Of a stretch of DNA of 64,000 nt, positions 9,619 through 17,808 are shown piece after piece (positions within the stretch are counted from its first letter, which is position 1; each line of letters starts with the position of its first letter). The position numbers and the translations under genes are program-made. Below the pieces are notes generated by a model. It ran no database searches. It worked only from the letters and a program-made list of their open reading frames with translations, and had not been told where the DNA came from. The stretch spans positions 47,301-111,300 of the forward strand of contig QHBT01000009.1 in the NCBI GenBank assembly GCA_003244185.1. Direction: 5' to 3'. Source of the stretch: Candidatus Dormiibacter spiritus (lineage in GTDB: Bacteria > Chloroflexota > Dormibacteria > Dormibacterales > Dormibacteraceae).

Positions 9619-10437
9619 TCAGAGCAGGCGTCTCTGCCGCCGAACGGCTGCCGCGCCTAACAGGCAGGTGAGCAGGAGGCTGAGCGCCACCAAGGTCAGG
9701 GCGGCCGGTTGGCGAATGGCCATGCCGCCTCCCCCTGTGTCGGCGCCTCCGGACGGGCTGGAAGAGCTGGACGTGGCGTCTGCAATCTGCAGCAGCTCGA
9801 TCGGACGGCCGACGCCGCCGATGGCCGCCAGCGAGTGGATGGTTCCCCGCGACGCGACGACACCCGTGGCCGTGAAGAGCACCTGGTCGGTGCCTGTCGA
9901 CCTCAGCTCAAGATCGTATGAACCGGCCGCCAGCGAGCCATAGCTGGACGCCTGCAGGAAGGAGATGTTGGTGAAGAGCACAGGCCCACCCTTGACTGCC
10001 ACGTCCACTCCCGGGACCTCTGGAGCCGTGTGAATGAAGCGCGCCGAGGCTTGACCCTGGCCAGGTGTCGAGATCGCGTCATTGAACACAGCGGCTCGCA
10101 GCTGTCCCGACTTACCGCCCACCACTATGGTGCTGAACGAGCCCGCGGCCAGGGAGCTCTGCACCTCCGCCACGACGGCGGAGCTCGAACCAGCCTGATT
10201 GACGCGGAAATCGTGGGCGCCGGGCGGGACAGTCATGTACGTCGACACAGTCTTGTAGGTGACGTTGGTGAGCGCCTGCGATGAGTCCCAGTAGAGGTCC
10301 ACATTCGGTCCATCAGGTGAGACATAGACCATGCGGACGTTGGCCTGGTCGGCGGCCTGGGCGACAGTGCCGGCGGCGGCCAGGAAAGCTGCGGCCAGCG
10401 TGAAGGCAAAGGCACCTGTTGTAGTGATCGACCTCAT
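9619..10437 (-). CDS. DUF4397 domain surface protein with C-terminal membrane anchor
   Basis: 272 aa. Signal peptide (about 1-28, ending AAGTVAQA), then two DUF4397-type beta-rich repeats containing VRMVYVSPDGPNVDLYWD and ARFIHTAPEVPGVDV, a Ser/Gly-rich linker, one hydrophobic helix and an RRQRR tail. The tail architecture is that of a cell-wall sorting signal, but no LPXTG-like pentapeptide precedes the helix. DUF4397 proteins are common partners of class F sortases in high-GC bacteria, and the sortase gene follows after 20 bp, so this is the best local candidate substrate. Molecular function is unknown. Confidence 0.75.
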   Translation of the reverse strand: MRSITTTGAFAFTLAAAFLAAAGTVAQAADQANVRMVYVSPDGPNVDLYWDSSQALTNVTYKTVSTYMTVPPGAHDFRVNQAGSSSAVVAEVQSSLAAGSFSTIVVGGKSGQLRAAVFNDAISTPGQGQASARFIHTAPEVPGVDVAVKGGPVLFTNISFLQASSYGSLAAGSYDLELRSTGTDQVLFTATGVVASRGTIHSLAAIGGVGRPIELLQIADATSSSSSPSGGADTGGGGMAIRQPAALTLVALSLLLTCLLGAAAVRRQRRLL

Positions 10438-10457
10438 GTATCGTCTCCTGGTTCCGA

Positions 10458-11273
10458 TTACTGGTTCCTTGCCGCCAGGTCGGCCGCCGGGCGGCGGCCG
10501 GACACCCCGTTGGCCTGGGGGCGGGAGCCGGCAGCCGCCGGCTTGGCTTCGATGTCTTCAGGCCGGCCGGGGAGCAGCGTGACAGCTGTGCGAAAACGGC
10601 GTTTCAGCACCCGTTTCGCGCGGACGGCGCTGGCTTCGACTGCCTTCTCAGCGGCTGTCGGGTCGGCGTCGTTCAGCAGCACGAGCACGTCTTGGCCTCG
10701 GCGGACCACAACTGTGTTGAAGGAGGTTAACCCCTCACTGACGATGTCGGCCAGCCGTGCGATCACGGCTGCCCCTGCGGGGGACGAGGCCAGGCTTTTC
10801 TCAGGCGAGATGCGAATCAGCATCGCGGGCACCGCCTGCTCCAGGTCCAGTCGCTCCGCGGCTTCCACCTGCTGCCCTCTCGCGTCGCGCAGGCGGCCGG
10901 CCACCAAGTTGCCCAGAGCGACAGTCGCCAGCAGCAGCGCGGCGCCTAGGATCGCCGCCGCCTCGCCGCCCGGGCTGGTCAGCTGGAGCAGCCGAGGCAA
11001 GTTTGTTTCCGCCTGCGGCACCCCGAATTCGGGGCCGGCAGGCTGGGCGGAGGTCACCAGCTGAGAAAACCCGAAGCCGGCTGCACAGAGGAGAGCGACC
11101 ACAGCCCCGAGTCGGATAGTCCTGAAGGTAGCGACGACCACCAGCGCGAGGGCCGGCACGAAGAACAGAGTCGCCAGGGCAGTGCTGACGGCCCACGTTG
11201 CGGCCACCGCGAGCAGCGCCCAGGCCACCAGCGCCAGCAACGCCGCTCGCAGATCGAGCCATCGCAAGCTCAT
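10458..11273 (-). CDS. Membrane protein with degenerate GGDEF-like C-terminal domain
   Basis: 271 aa. About four hydrophobic helices in the first 140 residues, then a cytoplasmic domain. Its strand VVVRRGQDVLVLLNDAD followed by an alpha helix and a basic segment resembles the core of a GGDEF domain in which the signature is changed to RGQDV, so it would not be an active diguanylate cyclase. The gene overlaps the BcsB-like gene by 4 bp, which suggests a regulatory or structural role in polysaccharide export. The GGDEF relationship is my inference from pattern and context; otherwise it is an unknown membrane protein. Confidence 0.45.
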   Translation of the reverse strand: MSLRWLDLRAALLALVAWALLAVAATWAVSTALATLFFVPALALVVVATFRTIRLGAVVALLCAAGFGFSQLVTSAQPAGPEFGVPQAETNLPRLLQLTSPGGEAAAILGAALLLATVALGNLVAGRLRDARGQQVEAAERLDLEQAVPAMLIRISPEKSLASSPAGAAVIARLADIVSEGLTSFNTVVVRRGQDVLVLLNDADPTAAEKAVEASAVRAKRVLKRRFRTAVTLLPGRPEDIEAKPAAAGSRPQANGVSGRRPAADLAARNQ

Positions 11274-13432
11274 CGAAAGCTCCGCCGCAGGCGCGTCATC
11301 TCCAGCCCCAGGAAGAAGAGAAGGGCAGCCAGAGCCACCACAGGCAACAGCTCGGCGATCCGGAGCTCCAGGGGCGTGCTGACCACCGGCTCTTGAGCGG
11401 CGCCGATCGGAGCTCGGACGCTTCGATCCGCCGCAACCAACTCCACCCGGTGACTGAGGCCGTTCTCATAGAGCGCGGCGGCCGCGGCTTGCGCCGCCGC
11501 GGTGTCGGTGCCCCCCACCCAGAGCGCCGCCTGGAGTCCGGAATCCGGCTGGGTCACCTCGTCCAGCCAGCCGACGGGTGCGCTACCGCCGCCAGTGGTG
11601 CCGCGCGACTCGACAGGGGCCAGATCCGCGCGGCCCTTCAGGCCGAGGTGAAGCGAGAGGGTAGGGCCGCCGGCGGTCTGACCAGCGCCTGAAGGCGTGC
11701 CGATCACCAGCACTGAAGGGCTGTCCGCGAAAAACCCGCGGTTCGGCGCCAGCGGCCGAACCCGGACGCGGGGCGGGGCCTCAAGCGAGCGCGACCCGAG
11801 CGCCGCCAGGGCGGTGGCAGCCGTATTCAGGGTGGCCGATTGCCCGTTGGCAAGAATCACCGAGAGAGATCCTCTCGAGGTCGGATCGAAGAACGGGTAC
11901 GGAAGCGCCTCCAGCCCGAACGCGCCATTGGGCGCGGGAGGCAGGGCGATCGCCGAGCCGGGGATGAACAGCTGAGTCCGGCCGCCGCTCAGATGGATGG
12001 TGACCTCGAAGCCGTCGATACCCGGTCTCAGGAGGTCGCCGTCCAGGGGCAGCACCACCTGTTCTGGCCGCGAGGTCAGCGCCACCTGTGGTGCCGTGAG
12101 CGGGTGATCGTTCACATCCAGTGTCAGCGTGGCCGGCCCGGAGACGTAAGCCGCCGGACCGGCCGTGCTGAGTCGCACCGACCCGGCCTGGCCATTGTCA
12201 ATCGCCGGCACCGGCACGCCGAAGACCACCCTGTGCTCGCCAGCGCCTTCCACGAAGGTGTCAGGGGGCAGCAGTCCGGCCAGGCTGAGCAGGCGCTTGG
12301 CGGGTCCTGGCGCTGCCGTGGGAGCAGTTCCGGTCAGCACGGCCGTGCTGGTCGCGAGCGCAGTGGAATTTGCACCGACCAGCGCGTCTGTCGCCCGGCC
12401 CAGGGCGGCCTCGCTACCGCCGGCGACTATGACCAGAGGGGTCCGGCCGTCAAAGGGTGAGATGAGGCTTGCCAGCAGGCCATCGTCGGTCCCGGCGACT
12501 TGACCACCCGGCGACCGCCAGCCGCGGTCGGTCTTCGAGAACCCTGCCGCCTGCAGCAGGCGGCTGATCAGGGGCGATCGCTCGGCCCGGCCGACGACCA
12601 CTGCCGGGCCCACCACGCCACTCGGCCAGTCGGCCTGCCCGGTGGTGATCACCTTGGGTTGAACCCGCCTCGATCGGGCCGATTTACCAACGGCCGCCGT
12701 CAGCCGGAGGGCGTCTCCTAGCTCCGCAGCCTGGGGTTTGTCTGGCAGGACCAGCGCCAGGGGTGGACTGGATGTCGCCGAGGCTGGCTCGATGAGCGAG
12801 TAAGGAAAATCGTTCAAGGCCAACGAGTCAGCTCCGGCCGGCCGCTGCAGCGCATAGTGAATCAGGGTCTGGCCGTCCAGCCGCCCAAAAAGCCCCTTTG
12901 CTGCCTGGCCGCCGTTTGGAAGCAAGAAATGAGCCTGCAGGAGGTTGGGGCCATCGCGGCTCAGGATCTCCTGCGGCACTCTGGATTCGAATACAGCGCC
13001 GCCGGCGGTCCCGGTGCTGAGCGCTGAGTCGCTGAGCGGCCGACCGTTGACAGCGACCTCGATTCGGGAGCCGGGCGGGATGGTGGCGCTGTGCCCGAAG
13101 AAGACGCGAACGAAGCTGCCGGAGCTCGCCAGGGGCGCCGCCGGCGCGGGAAAGGCGATGTTTATAGAGCCCGCTTGCCCGTGAACTGTCTGCGGGCCGG
13201 CGCCGAGGTCGGTGATGCTGATCTCCTGGGCGAGATCGGTAGCAGATACAGGCTGCAGAGGGGCTGCGGCGGGGCCTGCTGCCCACACGCCGACTGCCGG
13301 CCCGAGCAGCAGAAAAGCGCCGCTCAAGCCCAGAGCCAGGATCATCCCGGCGCGAGCCGTTCGGTCCGCAGCGCGTCGGCCCCAATGGCTTCTTCCCCCA
13401 TGCTCCTCGGTTTCTACATGACGCCTCTCCAC
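11270..13432 (-). CDS. BcsB-like cellulose synthase regulatory subunit
   Basis: 720 aa. Signal peptide/TM at about 25-52, a large extracytoplasmic region and one C-terminal helix ending in RLRRSFR. The two BcsB-type carbohydrate-binding/ferredoxin-like modules are suggested by VRVFFGHSATIPPGSRIEVAVNG early on and by the repeated strand pattern TLTLDVNDHPL later. In cellulose-type systems BcsB sits outside the membrane and guides the glucan leaving the GT2 synthase; here the GT2 at 729-2330 on the other strand is the natural partner. It is the first gene of the four-gene operon down to the sortase. No BcsC or BcsZ is present, consistent with a cell lacking a classical outer-membrane export channel. 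Confidence 0.75.
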   Translation of the reverse strand: MERRHVETEEHGGRSHWGRRAADRTARAGMILALGLSGAFLLLGPAVGVWAAGPAAAPLQPVSATDLAQEISITDLGAGPQTVHGQAGSINIAFPAPAAPLASSGSFVRVFFGHSATIPPGSRIEVAVNGRPLSDSALSTGTAGGAVFESRVPQEILSRDGPNLLQAHFLLPNGGQAAKGLFGRLDGQTLIHYALQRPAGADSLALNDFPYSLIEPASATSSPPLALVLPDKPQAAELGDALRLTAAVGKSARSRRVQPKVITTGQADWPSGVVGPAVVVGRAERSPLISRLLQAAGFSKTDRGWRSPGGQVAGTDDGLLASLISPFDGRTPLVIVAGGSEAALGRATDALVGANSTALATSTAVLTGTAPTAAPGPAKRLLSLAGLLPPDTFVEGAGEHRVVFGVPVPAIDNGQAGSVRLSTAGPAAYVSGPATLTLDVNDHPLTAPQVALTSRPEQVVLPLDGDLLRPGIDGFEVTIHLSGGRTQLFIPGSAIALPPAPNGAFGLEALPYPFFDPTSRGSLSVILANGQSATLNTAATALAALGSRSLEAPPRVRVRPLAPNRGFFADSPSVLVIGTPSGAGQTAGGPTLSLHLGLKGRADLAPVESRGTTGGGSAPVGWLDEVTQPDSGLQAALWVGGTDTAAAQAAAAALYENGLSHRVELVAADRSVRAPIGAAQEPVVSTPLELRIAELLPVVALAALLFFLGLEMTRLRRSFR

Positions 13433-13476
13433 CGGTCAATAGGACTGAAGTCCCGAACGGACTTGGGCATCCCTGG

Positions 13477-14085
13477 TTAGGAACCTCGCTTTCTATGTGG
13501 AAAGCGCAGGCTTCGCGCCTCGGTCACGACGGCGTCCAAACCCTGGTCCCAGCCATCACTGGGTAGCCACTCCACCACCTGGCAATCAAAGCCATAGCCA
13601 ACGCGGACTGCTCTTGTCAACTCCGCCAGAGCGCGGTCGTAGTGACCGCCACCCTGGCCCAGACGATTGCCTGCCAGATCGAAGCCGACGCCCGGCACGA
13701 CTACCAGGTCGATGGACTCCAGCGCCACAGCTGCGGCCGATGGCTCCAGCGAGCCCCGGAAGCCACTGCGAAGAGCACCGGCCGGCGGCCCCGGCGCGAA
13801 GTCAAGGGTCGCTCCTCTCACCCGGGGCAGCACGATCCTGACGCCCTTGAGCTCGAGCCGCTCAGCCAGAGGCAGGGTGTCCAGTTCCCCAGCCAGCGGG
13901 AGGTAGAGGGCTGCAACCTTGAACTCGGTCAAGCCTGGCAGGGCAACGAGCCGTACAGCTGCCGCCAGAGCCGCGGCTGAGCGCTGCGCCGCCGGCAGGG
14001 AGGCTCGAGTGGCTCGCAGATGCGATCGCCACTCCGCCTTTCTAGCGGCAGCGGGAAACCAGTCTGGCGTCCCCGCCTCCTTCAG
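13477..14085 (-). CDS. 5-formyltetrahydrofolate cyclo-ligase, probable CTG start
   Basis: Converts 5-formyl-THF to 5,10-methenyl-THF with ATP. The C-terminal signature GVGFDLAGNRLGQGGGHYDR matches the family exactly. The first ordinary start codon (TTG at 13932) would remove the conserved N-terminal helix, yet the frame stays open upstream and reads KAEWRSHLRATRASLP, the expected K...R...R substrate/ATP region. No ATG, GTG or TTG exists in this frame between 13932 and the upstream stop at 14185-14187. CTG at 14085-14083 overlaps the TGA of the upstream small gene (CTGA), mimicking the ATGA/GTGA couplings elsewhere, so I place the start there (202 aa). A frameshift or sequencing error is the alternative. 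Confidence 0.7.
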   Translation of the reverse strand: MKEAGTPDWFPAAARKAEWRSHLRATRASLPAAQRSAAALAAAVRLVALPGLTEFKVAALYLPLAGELDTLPLAERLELKGVRIVLPRVRGATLDFAPGPPAGALRSGFRGSLEPSAAAVALESIDLVVVPGVGFDLAGNRLGQGGGHYDRALAELTRAVRVGYGFDCQVVEWLPSDGWDQGLDAVVTEARSLRFPHRKRGS

Positions 14086-14264
14086 CCGCCGGAGGGAGGG
14101 CCTGGAGGCTCCGGCCGGCCGGGCGGACGAGCCGACCGGGCTGCTGGCGCACGTCGGCGGCCGGCATGGCGCGAGCGCACGTAGTCAACCACGGCCAGAA
14201 CCGCAAACAGCAGGGCCAGCAGCACCAGGCCGATGAGCACCAGCAGAGTCTTGCTCACTTCCAT
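14082..14264 (-). CDS. Small single-pass membrane protein
   Basis: 60 aa: a hydrophobic helix (about residues 6-27) followed by a basic, Pro/Arg/Gly-rich cytoplasmic tail. The ATG overlaps the end of the GH2 gene by 10 bp and the stop overlaps the inferred CTG of the folate gene. I recognise no family. Reality of the gene rests on the clean helix and the tight packing. Confidence 0.5.
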   Translation of the reverse strand: MEVSKTLLVLIGLVLLALLFAVLAVVDYVRSRHAGRRRAPAARSARPPGRPEPPGPPSGG

Positions 14265-16894
14265 CCTCTGCTGAGTGCCTCGTCGGGCCTGATGCGCCCG
14301 CTCACTCGCGCTCGGCCGCTGGCCACGCCCGGCAGGTTCAGGTCCAACTCCAGGTCATGATCGCCGGGTTCGAGGGGAAAGTCGAGCTCGACCAGCACTG
14401 TCAGATCGCGTCCGAAGGGCAGGTCGAGGGTCCGCGGCAGGGGCACACGGCCGGAGTCGGTCTCGAGCGACAGCCTGGGCTCAACCAGCGGCCGACCATC
14501 AAGGCGGAGATCGTCCAACCCAGCCAGAACTGCAGGTCGAGTCAGGTTCCGCAGTGTGAACCGAACCCCCTCCAGGTCAGGTCGAAGGCTGTCGTGCACG
14601 ACTATGCGCTCAAGTAGATAGCTGGGCAGCTGCGGGCGCCGGCGTGGCTCCGGCAGCTCCGCCCGAACCTGGACTGCCAGCGAGGATCTCACAGGCGCTC
14701 GGCCTGCCGGCCGCAGGTCGGTTTCCAGGCGATAGTTTCCCGCAGCGAGCGGCAGAGTGAGGTTGGTAGCCTGCAGCGCTGGCTCGACGGCGCTGGGCAA
14801 CCCGACGCTGACCGAGCCGGAGAAGGATTTACGCCGTACGGCATCCCGGAACCAGGAATTGCCCCGGGTCTCCAAGCTGTGCTCGCGGACCACGAACCAG
14901 CGCAGTTCAGCACTCCCTCGGAGGCTCGGGTCGTCGTTCACGATGATCAGGCGAAGGCCTACCGGCCTCTCCGATCGGTAGCCGAAGCCCCACGGCTGCA
15001 GCGGCGTGAAACCGACTGGATCGATGATGACCCGGACTGGGGCAAACGCCTCCCGCACCGCCGCCAGGGCTGCCTTGGGCACACGGGCCGCGTCCACAAG
15101 GCCGAAGCCTATACCTGGGAAAGAGTCACACAGCTGGTAGGGGAAAGCAGCCCAGCAGGGCTCGAACTTCCGCTTGCGGGCTTGGTCGATGGCGTATGCG
15201 AGCAGCCCCGCCTGGTACTCCTGGCCGGCCGCCACAAAGTTCGCCAGGTCGGGGAAGTCGGTCGGCAGCCCCGCTCCCCGCTCGGCCCAACACGGCAGGT
15301 GGAAGCCGGCATAGAGCCACTGGGGATCGTCCCCGCGCAACGGCCAGCGTGTGCTGAGCTGGCGCCAGACGGGGGAATCCAGAGTCGGGGCGGCCTGCGC
15401 ACCGAACTCAGTGAGAAAGGCCGGCAAGGCGTCTCCGAACCCCGACCAAGAGCCCTCCTTCCACCCCAACCAACTGTGCTGATCCAATTCTCCGGACGCC
15501 GCCAAAGCAGTCCGCTCGGGGTCCAGCTGGTCGATGCTTGCCTTGATCTCCTGGTCGATCGTGTAGTTCTGGCGAACCGCATGCACATCGGCCAGCGAAG
15601 CGCTGGCCGGTATCCAGGGCGGATCGTCATGAGCCACCCAAAAGAAGATCGAACATCGGTTGCGAAGCTGCCGCACCATCTCCGGGACCTGGTCGCGAAC
15701 CACTGTCTCGAAGAAGCGAGCCTCCTCAGCCGTGGCATGGTAGGCGTAGGCGAGCGTGAGTGGAAAGTCAGCGATCACCAGGATGCCCGCCTCGTCCGCC
15801 AGCCGGTAGAACTCGTCTGGCAAGACGTGCGCGTGCACCCGCAGCGCATCCAGGTTCGCCTCCCTCGCCAGCTCCAGATCGGCCCGAAATAGATCAGCGT
15901 CCAGCTGATCCAGCCGCAGACTGGGCGTGTAGTTGGCGCCGCGAATGAAAGCCGGCTGGCCGTTGATGCGGACATCCCAGCCGTCCTGGGCGGCGTGGAC
16001 GCGGATGTCGCGGAAGCCGAAGGTCTCGCGCACTTCTGCCGACGGGCGGCCCTGCACGGTGACGCTGACCTGCGCCTGGTAGAGGCTGGGCTCGCCAAAA
16101 CGCCAGGGCGACCAGCGGTGGGCGCCGGCGACGTTCAGCCCGAGGCTGGTTGTGATCTCGGCGCCACCCGCCAGGCGCACCTGCCGGCGCAGGCGCAGAG
16201 GCGGGCCCTCCGGTCGAACCAGTTCCAAGAGCAGCTCCCCGTCCATCTGGCGCCCATCCAGGTTGCGCAGGCGGACTTCCACCTCCAGCCGGCCGCTGTC
16301 GCCGGCGACGAGCCGGGGCCGCAGATGCAGCCAGTCGATCATGATCGGACCGACGTACTCAAGCTCGACCGGGCGCCAGAGGCCGACTGGCACCTCCCAG
16401 CGATACGGCTCAGGCAGGCTGAACCAGGCGCTGTCGGGATAGGGCCGGCTGTCGCCGTCGTTGAAGATGCCCATGACGTGGCGCTTGCGCGTGAGATCCG
16501 TCTCGATGGGCGATTCGCAGCAGATGACCAAGAGGTTGTCGGGGCGCAGATGGGAGGTGATGTCGAAGCCGAAAGCTGCGAAGTAACCGTAGTGAGAGCC
16601 GAGCAGGCGACCGTTCAGCCAAACATGGGTGGCGAGAAAGGCTCCGCCCAGCCGCAGCACCACGCGTCCGTTGTGGTCGGGGCGGGGAAAGCGGGTGCGA
16701 TACCAGATCGCCGAACGGCCGCTGGTCGCCGCCTGCTGCTCGGGCACTGCCACGGGCTTCCAGCCGAGGCCGCCGCCCCCGGCCAGACCTTCAGCCTCGC
16801 CCTCGCCCAGCGGCAGCCAGCACGCCTCCCAGCCCACCACCGCCCGGGCGCCGGCCGAGGTTTGCCGCAGCGGCAGCAGAAGGCAGTCGTTCAC
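14255..16894 (-). CDS. Glycoside hydrolase family 2 protein (beta-mannosidase/galactosidase type)
   Basis: 879 aa with the GH2 order: jelly-roll sugar-binding domain (about 60-190, with VWLNGRLLGSH), immunoglobulin-like domain, (beta/alpha)8 barrel starting near FIRGANYTPS, and C-terminal beta domains. The nucleophile glutamate is present (about E497 in LTEFG). At the acid/base position, where GH2 enzymes normally read W-x-x-x-N-E, this protein has FFWVAHDDPP, so the usual Asn-Glu pair is replaced. It may use another acid, act as a glycosynthase-like or binding protein, or be inactive. No signal peptide, so it acts in the cytoplasm. It lies upstream of nothing but small genes and overlaps galK by 4 bp, suggesting galactoside/mannoside use. 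Confidence 0.8.
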   Translation of the reverse strand: MNDCLLLPLRQTSAGARAVVGWEACWLPLGEGEAEGLAGGGGLGWKPVAVPEQQAATSGRSAIWYRTRFPRPDHNGRVVLRLGGAFLATHVWLNGRLLGSHYGYFAAFGFDITSHLRPDNLLVICCESPIETDLTRKRHVMGIFNDGDSRPYPDSAWFSLPEPYRWEVPVGLWRPVELEYVGPIMIDWLHLRPRLVAGDSGRLEVEVRLRNLDGRQMDGELLLELVRPEGPPLRLRRQVRLAGGAEITTSLGLNVAGAHRWSPWRFGEPSLYQAQVSVTVQGRPSAEVRETFGFRDIRVHAAQDGWDVRINGQPAFIRGANYTPSLRLDQLDADLFRADLELAREANLDALRVHAHVLPDEFYRLADEAGILVIADFPLTLAYAYHATAEEARFFETVVRDQVPEMVRQLRNRCSIFFWVAHDDPPWIPASASLADVHAVRQNYTIDQEIKASIDQLDPERTALAASGELDQHSWLGWKEGSWSGFGDALPAFLTEFGAQAAPTLDSPVWRQLSTRWPLRGDDPQWLYAGFHLPCWAERGAGLPTDFPDLANFVAAGQEYQAGLLAYAIDQARKRKFEPCWAAFPYQLCDSFPGIGFGLVDAARVPKAALAAVREAFAPVRVIIDPVGFTPLQPWGFGYRSERPVGLRLIIVNDDPSLRGSAELRWFVVREHSLETRGNSWFRDAVRRKSFSGSVSVGLPSAVEPALQATNLTLPLAAGNYRLETDLRPAGRAPVRSSLAVQVRAELPEPRRRPQLPSYLLERIVVHDSLRPDLEGVRFTLRNLTRPAVLAGLDDLRLDGRPLVEPRLSLETDSGRVPLPRTLDLPFGRDLTVLVELDFPLEPGDHDLELDLNLPGVASGRARVSGRIRPDEALSRGWK

Positions 16895-17808
16895 GGGCGC
16901 CCTGCGCGGCCGGCGTAGGCGCCGTCGGCAGTCTCGCAGAGCAGCAGGGGAACCCCTACCAGCGCCTGGCTGAAGGCCGCCTCACTCGCCCTCGCCAGGA
17001 GCGCGACGATGCTGCCGCCGAAGCCGCCGCCCATGATGCGGGCGCCCAAGCAGCCGGGCGCGCTCCAGGCGCGCTCCACTATGGCGTCGACTTGGGGCGT
17101 CGAGCACTCGAAATCGTCCCGCAAACTCCTGTGGGAAGCTTTCAGAAGCGAGCCCAGCTGCCGGAGGTCGCCGGCCCGCAGCGCTGAGGCGAACTGGGCT
17201 ACCCGGCTGAGCTCGGACTCCACGTGGCGGAGGCGCTTGAGATGGCCCGACTCGGCCTCCTGGCGGCGGAGGTTGTAGGGGGTGTCGGCCAGCGCTCTCT
17301 CTACGCCCGAGCCGAGGACTGCGATCAGCAGCTCTTCCGGAAACGGCACCAGACAGTAGTCGAGGGTGGCGCAGTCGAGCAGCAGCGCATGCCGCTGTCG
17401 GCCGAGCGCGCTGGCGAACTGGTCCATGACGCCCACCTGGACGCCGGTCGCCCTCTGCTCCGCGCGCTGGCAGGTTACCGCCGCCTTTTCGCCCGACCAC
17501 TCAGGCCGGAGCCCTGCGGTGATGGCGACAAGCAGCGCCGCCGACGAGCTGACCCCCGCCTGCGGCGGCACGGTCGACTCCACCTCCAGCTGCTGGGGCG
17601 GACAGCCCAGCTCCTCGCCCAGCGCTTCGGCGTAGGGCAGGGCGCCCTGCACCTGGCTCCTGACAGTCCAGCGCTCAGCAGGCCGGCCGCGGACTGTAAG
17701 GAAGCGATCGATAGCGCAGGGCAGCACCGTTCCCCCCAGGTAGTCGACGTGCTCGCCGATCAGGTTCACCCGACCCGGCGCACGTCCGACCCACTGGCCG
17801 TCAGGCAC
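16891..17808 (-). CDS. galK: Galactokinase
   Basis: Phosphorylates D-galactose with ATP to galactose-1-phosphate (Leloir pathway), GHMP kinase family. The family signature GRVNLIGEHVDYLGG is at about residues 12-26, the ATP loop PPQAGVSSSAAL near 90-100, the catalytic Asp region VMDQFASALG near 140, and the C-terminal glycine motif MGGGFGGS near 260. At 305 aa it is clearly shorter than the usual ~380-390, largely because loops are trimmed; all core motifs remain. It overlaps galT by 8 bp and the GH2 gene by 4 bp, so the three are co-transcribed. Confidence 0.88.
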   Translation of the reverse strand: MPDGQWVGRAPGRVNLIGEHVDYLGGTVLPCAIDRFLTVRGRPAERWTVRSQVQGALPYAEALGEELGCPPQQLEVESTVPPQAGVSSSAALLVAITAGLRPEWSGEKAAVTCQRAEQRATGVQVGVMDQFASALGRQRHALLLDCATLDYCLVPFPEELLIAVLGSGVERALADTPYNLRRQEAESGHLKRLRHVESELSRVAQFASALRAGDLRQLGSLLKASHRSLRDDFECSTPQVDAIVERAWSAPGCLGARIMGGGFGGSIVALLARASEAAFSQALVGVPLLLCETADGAYAGRAGRP

